Below are positions 1 through 5,987 of a stretch of DNA of 16,155 bases, piece after piece. The notes under the pieces are model-generated. The model saw only the letters and a program-made list of their open reading frames with translations. It was not told the origin of the DNA and made no database searches. The DNA is from an uncultured Ruminococcus sp. (lineage in GTDB: Bacteria > Bacillota > Clostridia > Oscillospirales > CAG-272). The position numbers and the translations under genes were made by a program. The DNA lies in assembly GCA_902782785.1 (NCBI GenBank), contig CACZOH010000053.1, forward strand, positions 1 to 16,155. Reading direction: 5' to 3'. Position 1 is the first letter of the stretch. Each line of letters starts with the position of its first letter.

Positions 1-899
1 ATGGTGTTTGAATCGTTGTTTATCTGATTCATAAGTCCGCCCGTCTGCCTTGCCGTAAAGAAGGAGAGAGACAAACGCTCTATCGCACCGAAGATCGTCT
101 TTTTAAGGTCGTAGGTGACCTTGCCCGTGACGCGCGCGGAGATTATGCCCGCCGCGGAATTTATGAGAAGCGACAGAACGCGCAGAAGCACGATAAGCAT
201 CAAGACGAATAAAAGCTGTCCGTACCATTTATCGCCCTCGGTCAGCACTCTGTCATAGAAGAACGACGTTGAAAAATACGGCGCGGCTACTCCGAGCGCG
301 GAAAGAGCCGCAAGCGAGATAAGGACCGCCGCCATCTGCGGCTTGTATTTCTTTGAAAACTGAAGAAGCCTTTTATATATCTTCGTTTTCTCCATGCATT
401 TGGGGCAGATCTTTCTTTCGGGATCGGGATACCTGCCGCCGCATTTCGGGCAGAAGCAGTCGTTTTTGAAATCCTGCTCGTCAATTCCGGTATCCTTTTT
501 CTCGATGTATTTGCCCGCGTATTTTATAAACAGACGGGCGTCGCGCAAAGCGGTTTTCGTCATCATCGCAAGCTCAGTCGTCACGCCGTCGTATTCGCAG
601 ATAAGAGACGCGGCGGATATGTATTCCAAAACCGACAGATTTTTTATTTTTCCGGTCTCGTACTCCGTACAGCCGTATTCGCCGAATATTCTTTTTACGT
701 GTTTCGGCGGCTTTCCGGTAAGAGTTATATTGCCCTCGATGACGTAAAGCTTTTTTTCGGTCAGGATCAGCTTGACGCAGGCTCGGCACATATTTCTGTC
801 AAGGTCCGTCTCTGCGTACACCGTGATATCCGACGGCAAAAGACCGTGTTGCGTAAGCACGGCTTGAAGATCTTCTTTTACCTTTGTTATCTCGACCAC
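1..899 (-). CDS. ABC exporter permease/ATPase with N-terminal zinc ribbon (partial, 3' end off window)
   Basis: About 299 codons are present; the rest, including any ATP-binding domain, lies beyond position 1. The start is GTG at 899-897, chosen because GGGAGG sits 7 bases upstream and a consensus promoter precedes it. Residues 1-140 form a soluble domain I do not recognise. Next comes a zinc ribbon, C150-x2-C153 and C165-x2-C168, both CPKC. A type I ABC exporter membrane domain begins near residue 180, with two hydrophobic segments at about 180-205 and 220-245. It is followed by the family's coupling-helix-like stretch, in which SLSFFTARQTGGLMNQI resembles the usual 'LSFFDxRxTGxLMSR'. The family exports lipids, peptides or drugs; the substrate cannot be told here. 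Exporter membrane domain is a confident call; that the ATPase follows in the same chain is inferred from the family. Confidence 0.8.
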   Translation of the reverse strand, partial: MVEITKVKEDLQAVLTQHGLLPSDITVYAETDLDRNMCRACVKLILTEKKLYVIEGNITLTGKPPKHVKRIFGEYGCTEYETGKIKNLSVLEYISAASLICEYDGVTTELAMMTKTALRDARLFIKYAGKYIEKKDTGIDEQDFKNDCFCPKCGGRYPDPERKICPKCMEKTKIYKRLLQFSKKYKPQMAAVLISLAALSALGVAAPYFSTSFFYDRVLTEGDKWYGQLLFVLMLIVLLRVLSLLINSAAGIISARVTGKVTYDLKKTIFGAIERLSLSFFTARQTGGLMNQINNDSNT

Positions 900-900
900 G

Positions 901-912
901 GCTTTTCCTCCC
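901..912 (-). promoter_or_regulatory. Ribosome binding site fixing a GTG start
   Basis: On the minus strand GGGAGG is followed by AAAAGCC and then GTG GTC GAG. It supports GTG at 899 as the exporter start; no ATG lies close by in frame. Confidence 0.75.
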
Positions 913-932
913 GATTACAATATCTATTTACC

Positions 933-961
933 ATTATAACAAAATCCCGGCAAAAAGTCAA
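933..961 (-). promoter_or_regulatory. Sigma-A promoter for the ABC exporter
   Basis: On the minus strand TTGACT (961-956), a 17-bp spacer and TATAAT (938-933) are present. The start codon lies 33 bases beyond the -10 box. The -35 box falls inside the loop of the hairpin ending the upstream bactofilin gene. Confidence 0.85.
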
Positions 962-980
962 CAACCTTCGCCGGGATTTT
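941..980 (-). terminator. Hairpin terminator of the bactofilin-like gene, overlapping the next promoter
   Basis: An 11-bp perfect inverted repeat, AAAATCCCGGC (980-970) and GCCGGGATTTT (951-941), encloses an 18-base loop. It begins 11 bases after the stop codon at 992. The T-run is short (TTTT, G, TT), so termination may be partial. Confidence 0.6.
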
Positions 981-991
981 GAGTGTTACAG

Positions 992-1753
992 TCAAATTTT
1001 CTTTTTTTCTGTAACTTCCGCGCCGTCTTTTATCTCGCAGGTGTCGTAATACTGGACTTTTGCTATCTTGCACCCGTCGCCGATCACAACGGTTTTGCCC
1101 ACCACAAGCGGGCATTCCGTGTTTTCAAGATAGACGTCGTCGCCCTCTATCGCTTCTTTTACGACCGTTTTGACTATCCTGCCGAAATTGAACAGGCTGA
1201 TCTTATGATCGTTATATACTTTTACCGCTATATTCGTGCCGCCTATGCTGTTTATACTGTTATCAAACATCCCGTGACCGAGCTTTATTTCAACGTTTTC
1301 CGCGTTGAGCAGACCGTTTGTATTCAGCGGACCGCTTATCGCAAAATTTTCAGCTTCAACGTCGCCGCGGCAGTCAAATCTGCCGCTGATCTGCGCGACG
1401 CCGAACTTAGCGTTTCCGCCCGAATACAGCGAGCCCGAGATCTGCGCTTCGTTTGCCGTTGTCACGCCTTCCACTCTGCACGAGCCCGACGATCTGAGAA
1501 GACCTTTTACCTCAAGCGTCTTTGCGGAAAACGAGCCGGATACGTGCACGCTCTCCGCCTTGACCTCCTCAAAGCTGCCGGAGCCGGATACGCGCATTCC
1601 GCCCGTACATATCACCTCCGCGTTTGCTCTGACGGAGCCGGATACAGCAAGCGCCGTGCATCTTGTTCTTCCGTCTATTGTTCCGCTGCCCGATACGTGT
1701 ATTTCCTCGTTATAATCTCCGCCTTTTATAGTGCCGCTTCCCGATATTTTCAT
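992..1753 (-). CDS. Bactofilin-like polymer-forming protein (YhbE/YhbF type)
   Basis: A 253-residue protein built from short repeats of the SGSG / VSG type spaced roughly every 15-20 residues (residues 3-150). This is the pattern of the right-handed beta-helix of bactofilins (polymer-forming cytoskeletal proteins). The C-terminal 80 residues include IEGDDVYLENTECPLVVG and a second beta-helix-like VVIGDGCKI stretch, as I recall for Bacillus YhbE/YhbF. No signal peptide or membrane segment is visible, so a cytoplasmic assembly is expected. In B. subtilis the homologous pair lies with yhbD and has been linked to flagellar function; no motility gene is seen here, so the role is open. The ATG overlaps the stop of the upstream regulator (ATGA at 1753-1750), and AAAGGTGAT precedes it, so the two are translationally coupled. 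Confidence 0.82.
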   Translation of the reverse strand: MKISGSGTIKGGDYNEEIHVSGSGTIDGRTRCTALAVSGSVRANAEVICTGGMRVSGSGSFEEVKAESVHVSGSFSAKTLEVKGLLRSSGSCRVEGVTTANEAQISGSLYSGGNAKFGVAQISGRFDCRGDVEAENFAISGPLNTNGLLNAENVEIKLGHGMFDNSINSIGGTNIAVKVYNDHKISLFNFGRIVKTVVKEAIEGDDVYLENTECPLVVGKTVVIGDGCKIAKVQYYDTCEIKDGAEVTEKKKI

Positions 1754-2130
1754 TTGTTATCACCTTTCCTTTGTATTAAAACCGTTGTTGTGTTTTCGTT
1801 TGTCACGTACGCGATCTTTATTTCGCTCATTTTGAATCTTGTTGTACCGAAATCCGTCTCAACGGTCAGATACGATTCTTTTTCTTCTTTTTCCCGGTAT
1901 CCGTCCGCAAGCTCGGACAGCGAAGCGCCGTCCTTCATATTCAATATCTGCTCTACCCGCTCACATATCAGTCTTCTCGGAAAAAACGTTTGCTGACCCG
2001 TCGGTGATGAAGTCTTTACAAACCAGTCGTCCGGGATCAGTCCCATACGCTTCCAGCGGTATAGCGCGCCGTAGGAAATGCCGTATTTTGAAAGCAGTTC
2101 CTTCTTTGATATCATATCGTTTTCGTCCAC
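1750..2130 (-). CDS. YhbD-family (DUF4004) MerR-like HTH regulator
   Basis: A 126-residue protein. Residues 6-35 (ISKKELLSKYGISYGALYRW) form a MerR-type winged-helix start: a helix-turn-helix followed by 'KRMGLIPDDWF'. GQQTFFPRRLICERVEQIL at about residues 45-63 completes the domain. This closely resembles B. subtilis YhbD as I remember it. There is no C-terminal effector domain of the classic MerR kind; the tail (residues 75-126) is acidic then beta-like. The start is GTG at 2130, set by a near-perfect GGAGGTGATC seven bases upstream. It heads a two-gene operon with the bactofilin-like gene, whose ATG overlaps this stop. Two palindromes in its own promoter suggest autoregulation (inference). 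Confidence 0.85.
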   Translation of the reverse strand: MDENDMISKKELLSKYGISYGALYRWKRMGLIPDDWFVKTSSPTGQQTFFPRRLICERVEQILNMKDGASLSELADGYREKEEKESYLTVETDFGTTRFKMSEIKIAYVTNENTTTVLIQRKGDNK

Positions 2131-2132
2131 CT

Positions 2133-2142
2133 GATCACCTCC
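2133..2142 (-). promoter_or_regulatory. Consensus ribosome binding site for the YhbD-family gene
   Basis: GGAGGTGATC on the minus strand, an extended match to the 16S rRNA 3' end, 7 bases from GTG when measured from GGAGG. Its 5' end overlaps the downstream palindrome by one base (2142), so a protein bound there could also hinder translation or early elongation. Confidence 0.8.
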
Positions 2143-2156
2143 GTAACATTGTTACG
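2142..2156. promoter_or_regulatory. Palindromic operator candidate, downstream copy
   Basis: CGTAACATTGTTACG is a perfect 15-bp palindrome around T2149. It sits at the predicted transcription start, between the -10 box and the ribosome site. The same motif occurs 27 bp away inside the promoter spacer. Confidence 0.65.
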
Positions 2157-2161
2157 CTGAC

Positions 2162-2190
2162 ATTATAGCATAACATTGTTACGTTGTCAA
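2162..2190 (-). promoter_or_regulatory. Consensus sigma-A promoter of the YhbD-bactofilin operon
   Basis: TTGACA (2190-2185), a 17-bp spacer and TATAAT (2167-2162) on the minus strand match consensus at all 12 positions. So strong a promoter is usually held down by a repressor or spacer-twisting regulator, and the spacer holds a palindrome. Confidence 0.9.
2170..2182. promoter_or_regulatory. Palindromic operator candidate, spacer copy
   Basis: ATAACATTGTTAC differs by one base from the perfect downstream copy GTAACATTGTTAC. It lies between -35 and -10, the place where MerR-family regulators usually bind. Centres of the two copies (2176 and 2149) are 27 bp apart. Confidence 0.65.
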
Positions 2191-2210
2191 TACCTTTTTT
2201 GAAATTACAT

Positions 2211-2246
2211 AAAAAACCGGGCGTTTCCCTTTGCGGAAAACGCCCG
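2211..2246 (-). terminator. Rho-independent terminator after the CBM9-like gene
   Basis: On the minus strand CGGGCGTTTTCC (2246-2235), loop GCAAA, GGGAAACGCCCG (2229-2218) give a 12-bp stem with one G-T pair, followed by GTTTTTT. It begins 15 bases after the stop at 2262 and separates this unit from the YhbD operon. Confidence 0.9.
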
Positions 2247-2261
2247 ATCGTGTGTTCTTTG

Positions 2262-3152
2262 TCAATTTTTGATTTTTAACTTAATAAATCCCGCTCCGGC
2301 AAGCGATAACGCCATGACCGCCGCGCAGACGACCGACACGGTCCTGACGTCGAGCGAGGTATCGGGCGCTTCATGATCGCCCGGTCCGTCCGTTTCTATC
2401 GCGGGCTCCGTTTCGCCCTCGTCGAGGATATACACCGCCGGGAAAAGCGACGCGTCCTTTCCCGCGTCCGCGTTCTCCGTAGTCGAAAAGCCGGATATAC
2501 CGCGTCCGAACTGAACGTACGCCTGCCTGCCGTTGTAATAATCGCCGAGCGACAAGCTGAAGCAGAACAGGAACGAGTCGTCCTCCTCCGCGCCGAAGGC
2601 TGAAAGCGGCACCGCAGTCTCATACGTCAGTATACCGTTTTCATAGACCGCGGCGAAGCTTCCGCCGGCTTCGTAATCTCTGTCCGTAAAGCTGCGCCAG
2701 ACGTAGCTCTCACCGTCCGGTCTGACGCCGAATTCAAGCGCTTCCCTGCCCTTTGAGCCGGTTTTGGCAAGCGATATGAGAAGCGAGGTCTGTCCCCACA
2801 TACTCTTGGGCTCGCCGTATACCGCGTAATGATCCTTTTCGAGCGGTACGGTCACGGCAAAGAAGAACGTGCCGCCGCACACCGCGCCGTAAGCCGAAAA
2901 TTCCGTATTCTTTATCCTGCTCCAGTCCGTTTCGCTTCCGACTATGCGGGATATGCTTGAGTTTTTGATGTGCAGCGCCTTGTATTCCCCGTCGCCGATC
3001 ACGCCGTCTGTATCGGGCGGAGTTTCGGTTCTGTATACGCCGATCCTTATATCCCCGTCTTTCGGCGGGTCTTCTATAAGCGCGCGGCAAAAAACGGAGA
3101 CGACAAACGGTAAAATGAGAGTGAAAACAATAATAGAGACGATTTTCTTCAT
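2262..3152 (-). CDS. Membrane-anchored extracellular protein with CBM9/DOMON-like domain
   Basis: A 296-residue protein. Residues 1-24 are a signal peptide (KK, then a hydrophobic run ending near VFCRA). Residues 45-240 look like the beta-sandwich of family 9-type carbohydrate-binding modules: an opening DGVIGDGEYKAL, a middle GVRPDGESYVWRS, and LTYETAVPLSAFG, the usual 'ltyEvaiPlsal' strand. An acidic, proline-containing linker (about 246-268) leads to a C-terminal hydrophobic helix at about 272-292 with a short KLKIKN tail. The domain would therefore sit outside the cell, held by one helix, without an LPxTG signal. GGAGGT stands 10 bases before the ATG. It follows rpe by 42 bases with no terminator and is probably co-transcribed. 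The ligand is unknown and no catalytic residues are recognised. Confidence 0.65.
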   Translation of the reverse strand: MKKIVSIIVFTLILPFVVSVFCRALIEDPPKDGDIRIGVYRTETPPDTDGVIGDGEYKALHIKNSSISRIVGSETDWSRIKNTEFSAYGAVCGGTFFFAVTVPLEKDHYAVYGEPKSMWGQTSLLISLAKTGSKGREALEFGVRPDGESYVWRSFTDRDYEAGGSFAAVYENGILTYETAVPLSAFGAEEDDSFLFCFSLSLGDYYNGRQAYVQFGRGISGFSTTENADAGKDASLFPAVYILDEGETEPAIETDGPGDHEAPDTSLDVRTVSVVCAAVMALSLAGAGFIKLKIKN

Positions 3153-3194
3153 TTACCGCGTACCTCCGTTTGATTTTATGTTATTTGGGTCGTG

Positions 3195-3869
3195 TCAAAG
3201 CTTACAGCAGTACGTTTTTTCTCCGTTTTCCCTTATCTCGGAAACAGCTTTTTTCATATCGGGCGCGCCGAATATCGCGGACCCCGCGACTATGACGTTT
3301 GCGCCGACGCTTGTAACGAGATCGACGTTCTTTGCGGAAAGTCCGCCGTCGACCTCTATATCTATACCGTATCCGCTCTCGTCAACGAGTTTTTTGGCGA
3401 TTCTTGTGCTCTCGATCGCCGACGGGATGAAGGACTGACCTCCGAAGCCCGGCTCAACGGACATTATGAGTATCATATCTATATACGGCAGATACGGCTT
3501 CAGCACGTGCGGATCGGTCTTCGGCTTTACGGATATCGCCGCCTTTATGCCCTTGCTTCTTATGTATTCCAGCGTTTCGATCTGATTGTCGCACGCCTCG
3601 TGATGTATGGTTATGCCGTCCGCTCCGGCTTTTACGAAATCGTCTATATAACGCATCGGATCGACGATCATAAGATGAACGTCAAAAAACTGATCCGTCG
3701 TTTTTCTTATGCATTTGTATACGGGCGCGCCGAAAGAGATGTTCGGCACGAATATCCCGTCCATTACGTCTATATGTATATATTCCGCTCCCGCTTCCTT
3801 TGTCTGTGTTATCTGTTCTCCGAGCTTTGAAAAGTCCGCGGAAAGTATGGACGGCGCGATTTTTATCAT
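3195..3869 (-). CDS. rpe: Ribulose-phosphate 3-epimerase
   Basis: Interconverts D-ribulose 5-phosphate and D-xylulose 5-phosphate in the cytosolic pentose phosphate pathway. The 224-residue TIM barrel shows APSILSADF at 5-13, metal and catalytic residues H32, D34 (YIHIDVMDG), H65 (VHLMIVDP), D174 (EVDGGL), the phosphate loop SVEPGFGGQSF at 137-147, and GSAIFGA near the end. ATG at 3869 was chosen over an upstream in-frame ATG at 3947: AAGGAG stands 5 bases before it and the family begins with 'IKIAPSILSADF'. The usual LNP after strand 5 reads VKP (residues 114-116), a variation I would not treat as inactivating. It is the first gene of a likely two-gene unit with the CBM9-like gene and is divergent from glgB. 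Confidence 0.95.
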   Translation of the reverse strand: MIKIAPSILSADFSKLGEQITQTKEAGAEYIHIDVMDGIFVPNISFGAPVYKCIRKTTDQFFDVHLMIVDPMRYIDDFVKAGADGITIHHEACDNQIETLEYIRSKGIKAAISVKPKTDPHVLKPYLPYIDMILIMSVEPGFGGQSFIPSAIESTRIAKKLVDESGYGIDIEVDGGLSAKNVDLVTSVGANVIVAGSAIFGAPDMKKAVSEIRENGEKTYCCKL

Positions 3870-3911
3870 GGCTTCTCCTTTTAAATCAAGTGATCGGTTT
3901 ATAACATAATA

Positions 3912-3940
3912 AGTATAAAACCCCGGTTTTGATTTTTCAA
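3912..3940 (-). promoter_or_regulatory. Sigma-A promoter of rpe with palindromic spacer
   Basis: TTGAAA (3940-3935), 17-bp spacer, TATACT (3917-3912) on the minus strand. AAAACC and GGTTTT, separated by CC (3917-3930), form an inverted repeat within the spacer, a possible regulator site. Confidence 0.8.
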
Positions 3941-3998
3941 TATCCAAAATGTAAAATAATATATTTTATACAAATTTATAATTTATCGGTTTTATATA

Positions 3999-4027
3999 TT
4001 GAAATATTCATTTTAATGTTATATAAT
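3999..4027 (+). promoter_or_regulatory. Sigma-A promoter of the glycogen operon
   Basis: TTGAAA (3999-4004), 17-bp spacer, TATAAT (4022-4027). The transcription start is predicted near 4034, giving a leader of about 34 bases before the glgB ATG. Confidence 0.85.
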
Positions 4028-4030
4028 ATA

Positions 4031-4046
4031 TTGGAAACGCATTTAT
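4031..4046 (+). promoter_or_regulatory. Candidate catabolite-response element (cre-like) at the glgB transcription start
   Basis: TTGGAAACGCATTTAT matches the low-GC Gram-positive cre consensus WTGNAANCGNWNNCAW at all fixed positions but one (T for C at position 14). The right half-site is weak as a palindrome. Its place just after the -10 box would suit CcpA repression. Whether this organism has CcpA is not known from the window. Confidence 0.45.
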
Positions 4047-4067
4047 TTATCACGTCGGGTCTTATAT

Positions 4068-5954
4068 ATGAGCGAAATCGAAAAAGCCAAACAGAACTTC
4101 CATAACGGAAGCAACTATAAAGCATACGAATATCTGGGCGCGCACAAGGCGACGGACAAAAACGGGCTGACTTATACCGTTTTCCGCACGTGGGCGCCGA
4201 ACGCCGACGCGGTCTTTGTGACGGGCGACTTCAACAACTGGAGCGAGAAATGTCCGATGAAGCGCGTTACCGAAAAAGGAATATGGGAAGCAAAGGTCAG
4301 GCTTGACTTCAAAAACGAAGACAAGCTTAAATACAAGTACCTTATAATGAACGGCGAAAAAGCCGTTTTCAAGGCCGACCCCTACGGCTTCCACGCCGGG
4401 ACGCATGAGGAGACGTCCACGTATCTTTACGAGCTGCCCGATTTTACATGGACGGACAGCGGTTTTCTGAATCTCCGCAAAAAAGAGATGTATCCGACGG
4501 AGACAAAGCCCGCTTATTCCACGCCGATAAACATATACGAGGTGCACGCGGGCTCGTTTATGCGCAAGAGCGGCGGCGGTTATCTTTCTTACCGTGAGCT
4601 TGCGGACCGCCTCGGACCGTACGTAAAACGTATGGGCTATACGCACGTTGAGCTTTTGCCGATTGCCGAGCATCCGCTTGACGAGAGCTGGGGCTACCAG
4701 ATATGCGGCTTCTTTGCGCCCACCTCCCGCTTCGGTACTCCGGAGGATCTTATGTACTTTGTCAACAAGCTCCACTCATACGGCATAGGAGTGCTGCTCG
4801 ACTGGGTGCCGGCGCATTTTTCGAAGGATGAACACGGCCTGTCAGATTTTGACGGCGGCTGCTGTTACGAATACCGCGCAAAGGACAAAAAGGAGCATAA
4901 GGTATGGGGCACGCGCTTCTTTGATCTCGGGCGTCCGGAGGTCCGGTCTTTCCTGATATCGAACGCTCTGTACTGGCTCGGCGAATACCATATTGACGGC
5001 CTGCGCGTCGACGCGGTCGCCTCTATGCTCTACCTCGATTTTGACAGACAACCGGGCGAATGGACGCCCGCGCATGACGGCACGAACAAGAATTACGACG
5101 CGATAGACTTTATAAAAAAGCTGAACTGCAAGGTGTTTGAAAACTTCGGCGACGCGCTTATGATAGCCGAGGAATCCTCAGCGTGGCCGATGGTGACGAA
5201 GCCCGTTTATTTAGGCGGTCTCGGCTTCAGCTTCAAATGGAATATGGGATTTATGAACGATATGATGCAGTACATATCCGCGGATCCGCTTTTCAGAGGG
5301 AAGATGCACAAATGCATCACGTTTTCCCTTATGTATTCGTTCTCGGAGAATTTCATCCTCGCCGTATCTCACGACGAGGTCGTTCACGGCAAAAAATCCC
5401 TGCTTGACAAAAACTTCGGCGACTACGAACAGAAATTTGCGGGAATGCGCTGTTTTATGACGTATATGATGTGTCACCCGGGCAAAAAACTGGCGTTTAT
5501 GGGTACGGAATACGGTCAGTTCCGCGAATGGGACTGCACAACGCAGCTTGAATGGTTCATGACCGGATACGAACGCCACGCGGATCTTTTGCGCTTCACC
5601 TCTTCTTTGAATCACTTCTACCTCGATACGCCCGCCTTATGGGAACGTGACCTTTCGTGGGACGGTTTCAAATGGGTAAAAGCGGACGAGGCCGAAAAAA
5701 ACGCGGCGGTCTTCCTGCGGTACGGCGCGGACGGGCAGTTCGTTCTGTGCGCTTTCAACTTCTCCGCCGTTCCCATCAGAAATCTGAGGACCGGCGTTCC
5801 GGAGCCGGGGCTTTACAGAGCCTGCTTCACTACCGCGCCGTCGCCGGGGCTTCCGGTGCCGGCGAAACCGGTCAGATCGGACGGATTCGATCACAGCGTC
5901 AATATTTCCCTGCCGCCGTTATCCGCCGCCGTGTATAAATGCGAAACCTTATAA
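4068..5954 (+). CDS. glgB: 1,4-alpha-glucan branching enzyme
   Basis: Transfers segments of alpha-1,4 chains to form alpha-1,6 branches in glycogen. The 628 residues contain an N-terminal CBM48-type module (about 20-120, with VTGDFNNW at 51-58), the GH13 barrel, and a C-terminal all-beta domain from about 525. The catalytic triad is visible: nucleophile D315 in GLRVDAVASM, acid/base E368 in IAEESSAWP, and D436 in VSHDEVVHGK. Their spacing of 53 and 68 equals that between E. coli D405, E458 and D526. The extra N1 domain of the E. coli enzyme is absent, as in other short-form GlgBs. The ATG at 4068 is the only good start, but no Shine-Dalgarno sequence precedes it. First gene of the glycogen operon; glgC follows after 33 bases. 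Confidence 0.96.
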   Translation: MSEIEKAKQNFHNGSNYKAYEYLGAHKATDKNGLTYTVFRTWAPNADAVFVTGDFNNWSEKCPMKRVTEKGIWEAKVRLDFKNEDKLKYKYLIMNGEKAVFKADPYGFHAGTHEETSTYLYELPDFTWTDSGFLNLRKKEMYPTETKPAYSTPINIYEVHAGSFMRKSGGGYLSYRELADRLGPYVKRMGYTHVELLPIAEHPLDESWGYQICGFFAPTSRFGTPEDLMYFVNKLHSYGIGVLLDWVPAHFSKDEHGLSDFDGGCCYEYRAKDKKEHKVWGTRFFDLGRPEVRSFLISNALYWLGEYHIDGLRVDAVASMLYLDFDRQPGEWTPAHDGTNKNYDAIDFIKKLNCKVFENFGDALMIAEESSAWPMVTKPVYLGGLGFSFKWNMGFMNDMMQYISADPLFRGKMHKCITFSLMYSFSENFILAVSHDEVVHGKKSLLDKNFGDYEQKFAGMRCFMTYMMCHPGKKLAFMGTEYGQFREWDCTTQLEWFMTGYERHADLLRFTSSLNHFYLDTPALWERDLSWDGFKWVKADEAEKNAAVFLRYGADGQFVLCAFNFSAVPIRNLRTGVPEPGLYRACFTTAPSPGLPVPAKPVRSDGFDHSVNISLPPLSAAVYKCETL

Positions 5955-5987
5955 TCAATAATATTTCAACATAAAGGAGATCAAGCC

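Larger units (their letters stand above)
3870..4067. other. Divergent rpe/glgB control region
   Basis: This 198-bp AT-rich stretch holds two outward-facing sigma-A promoters whose -35 boxes start about 60 bp apart. No open reading frame, riboswitch-like fold or terminator was recognised between them. Predicted leaders are short: about 35 bases for each gene. Confidence 0.7.

Noticed and set aside
983..1996. Long plus-strand open frame (337 codons) opposite the bactofilin-like and YhbD genes
   Set aside because: It is antisense to two recognisable, coupled genes with promoter and ribosome site, and its translation resembles no family.
3166..3197. TTGACA on the minus strand at the rpe stop codon as a separate promoter for the CBM9-like gene
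   Set aside because: The only -10-like sequence (TAAAAT) lies 14 bp away, too close; spacing of 16-18 gives no match.
3870..3947. 26-residue N-terminal extension of Rpe
   Set aside because: It would cross the rpe promoter, and a strong ribosome site precedes the family-typical ATG at 3869.
3870..4067. Riboswitch or small RNA in the divergent control region
   Set aside because: Both predicted leaders are about 35 bases and no stable fold is evident.
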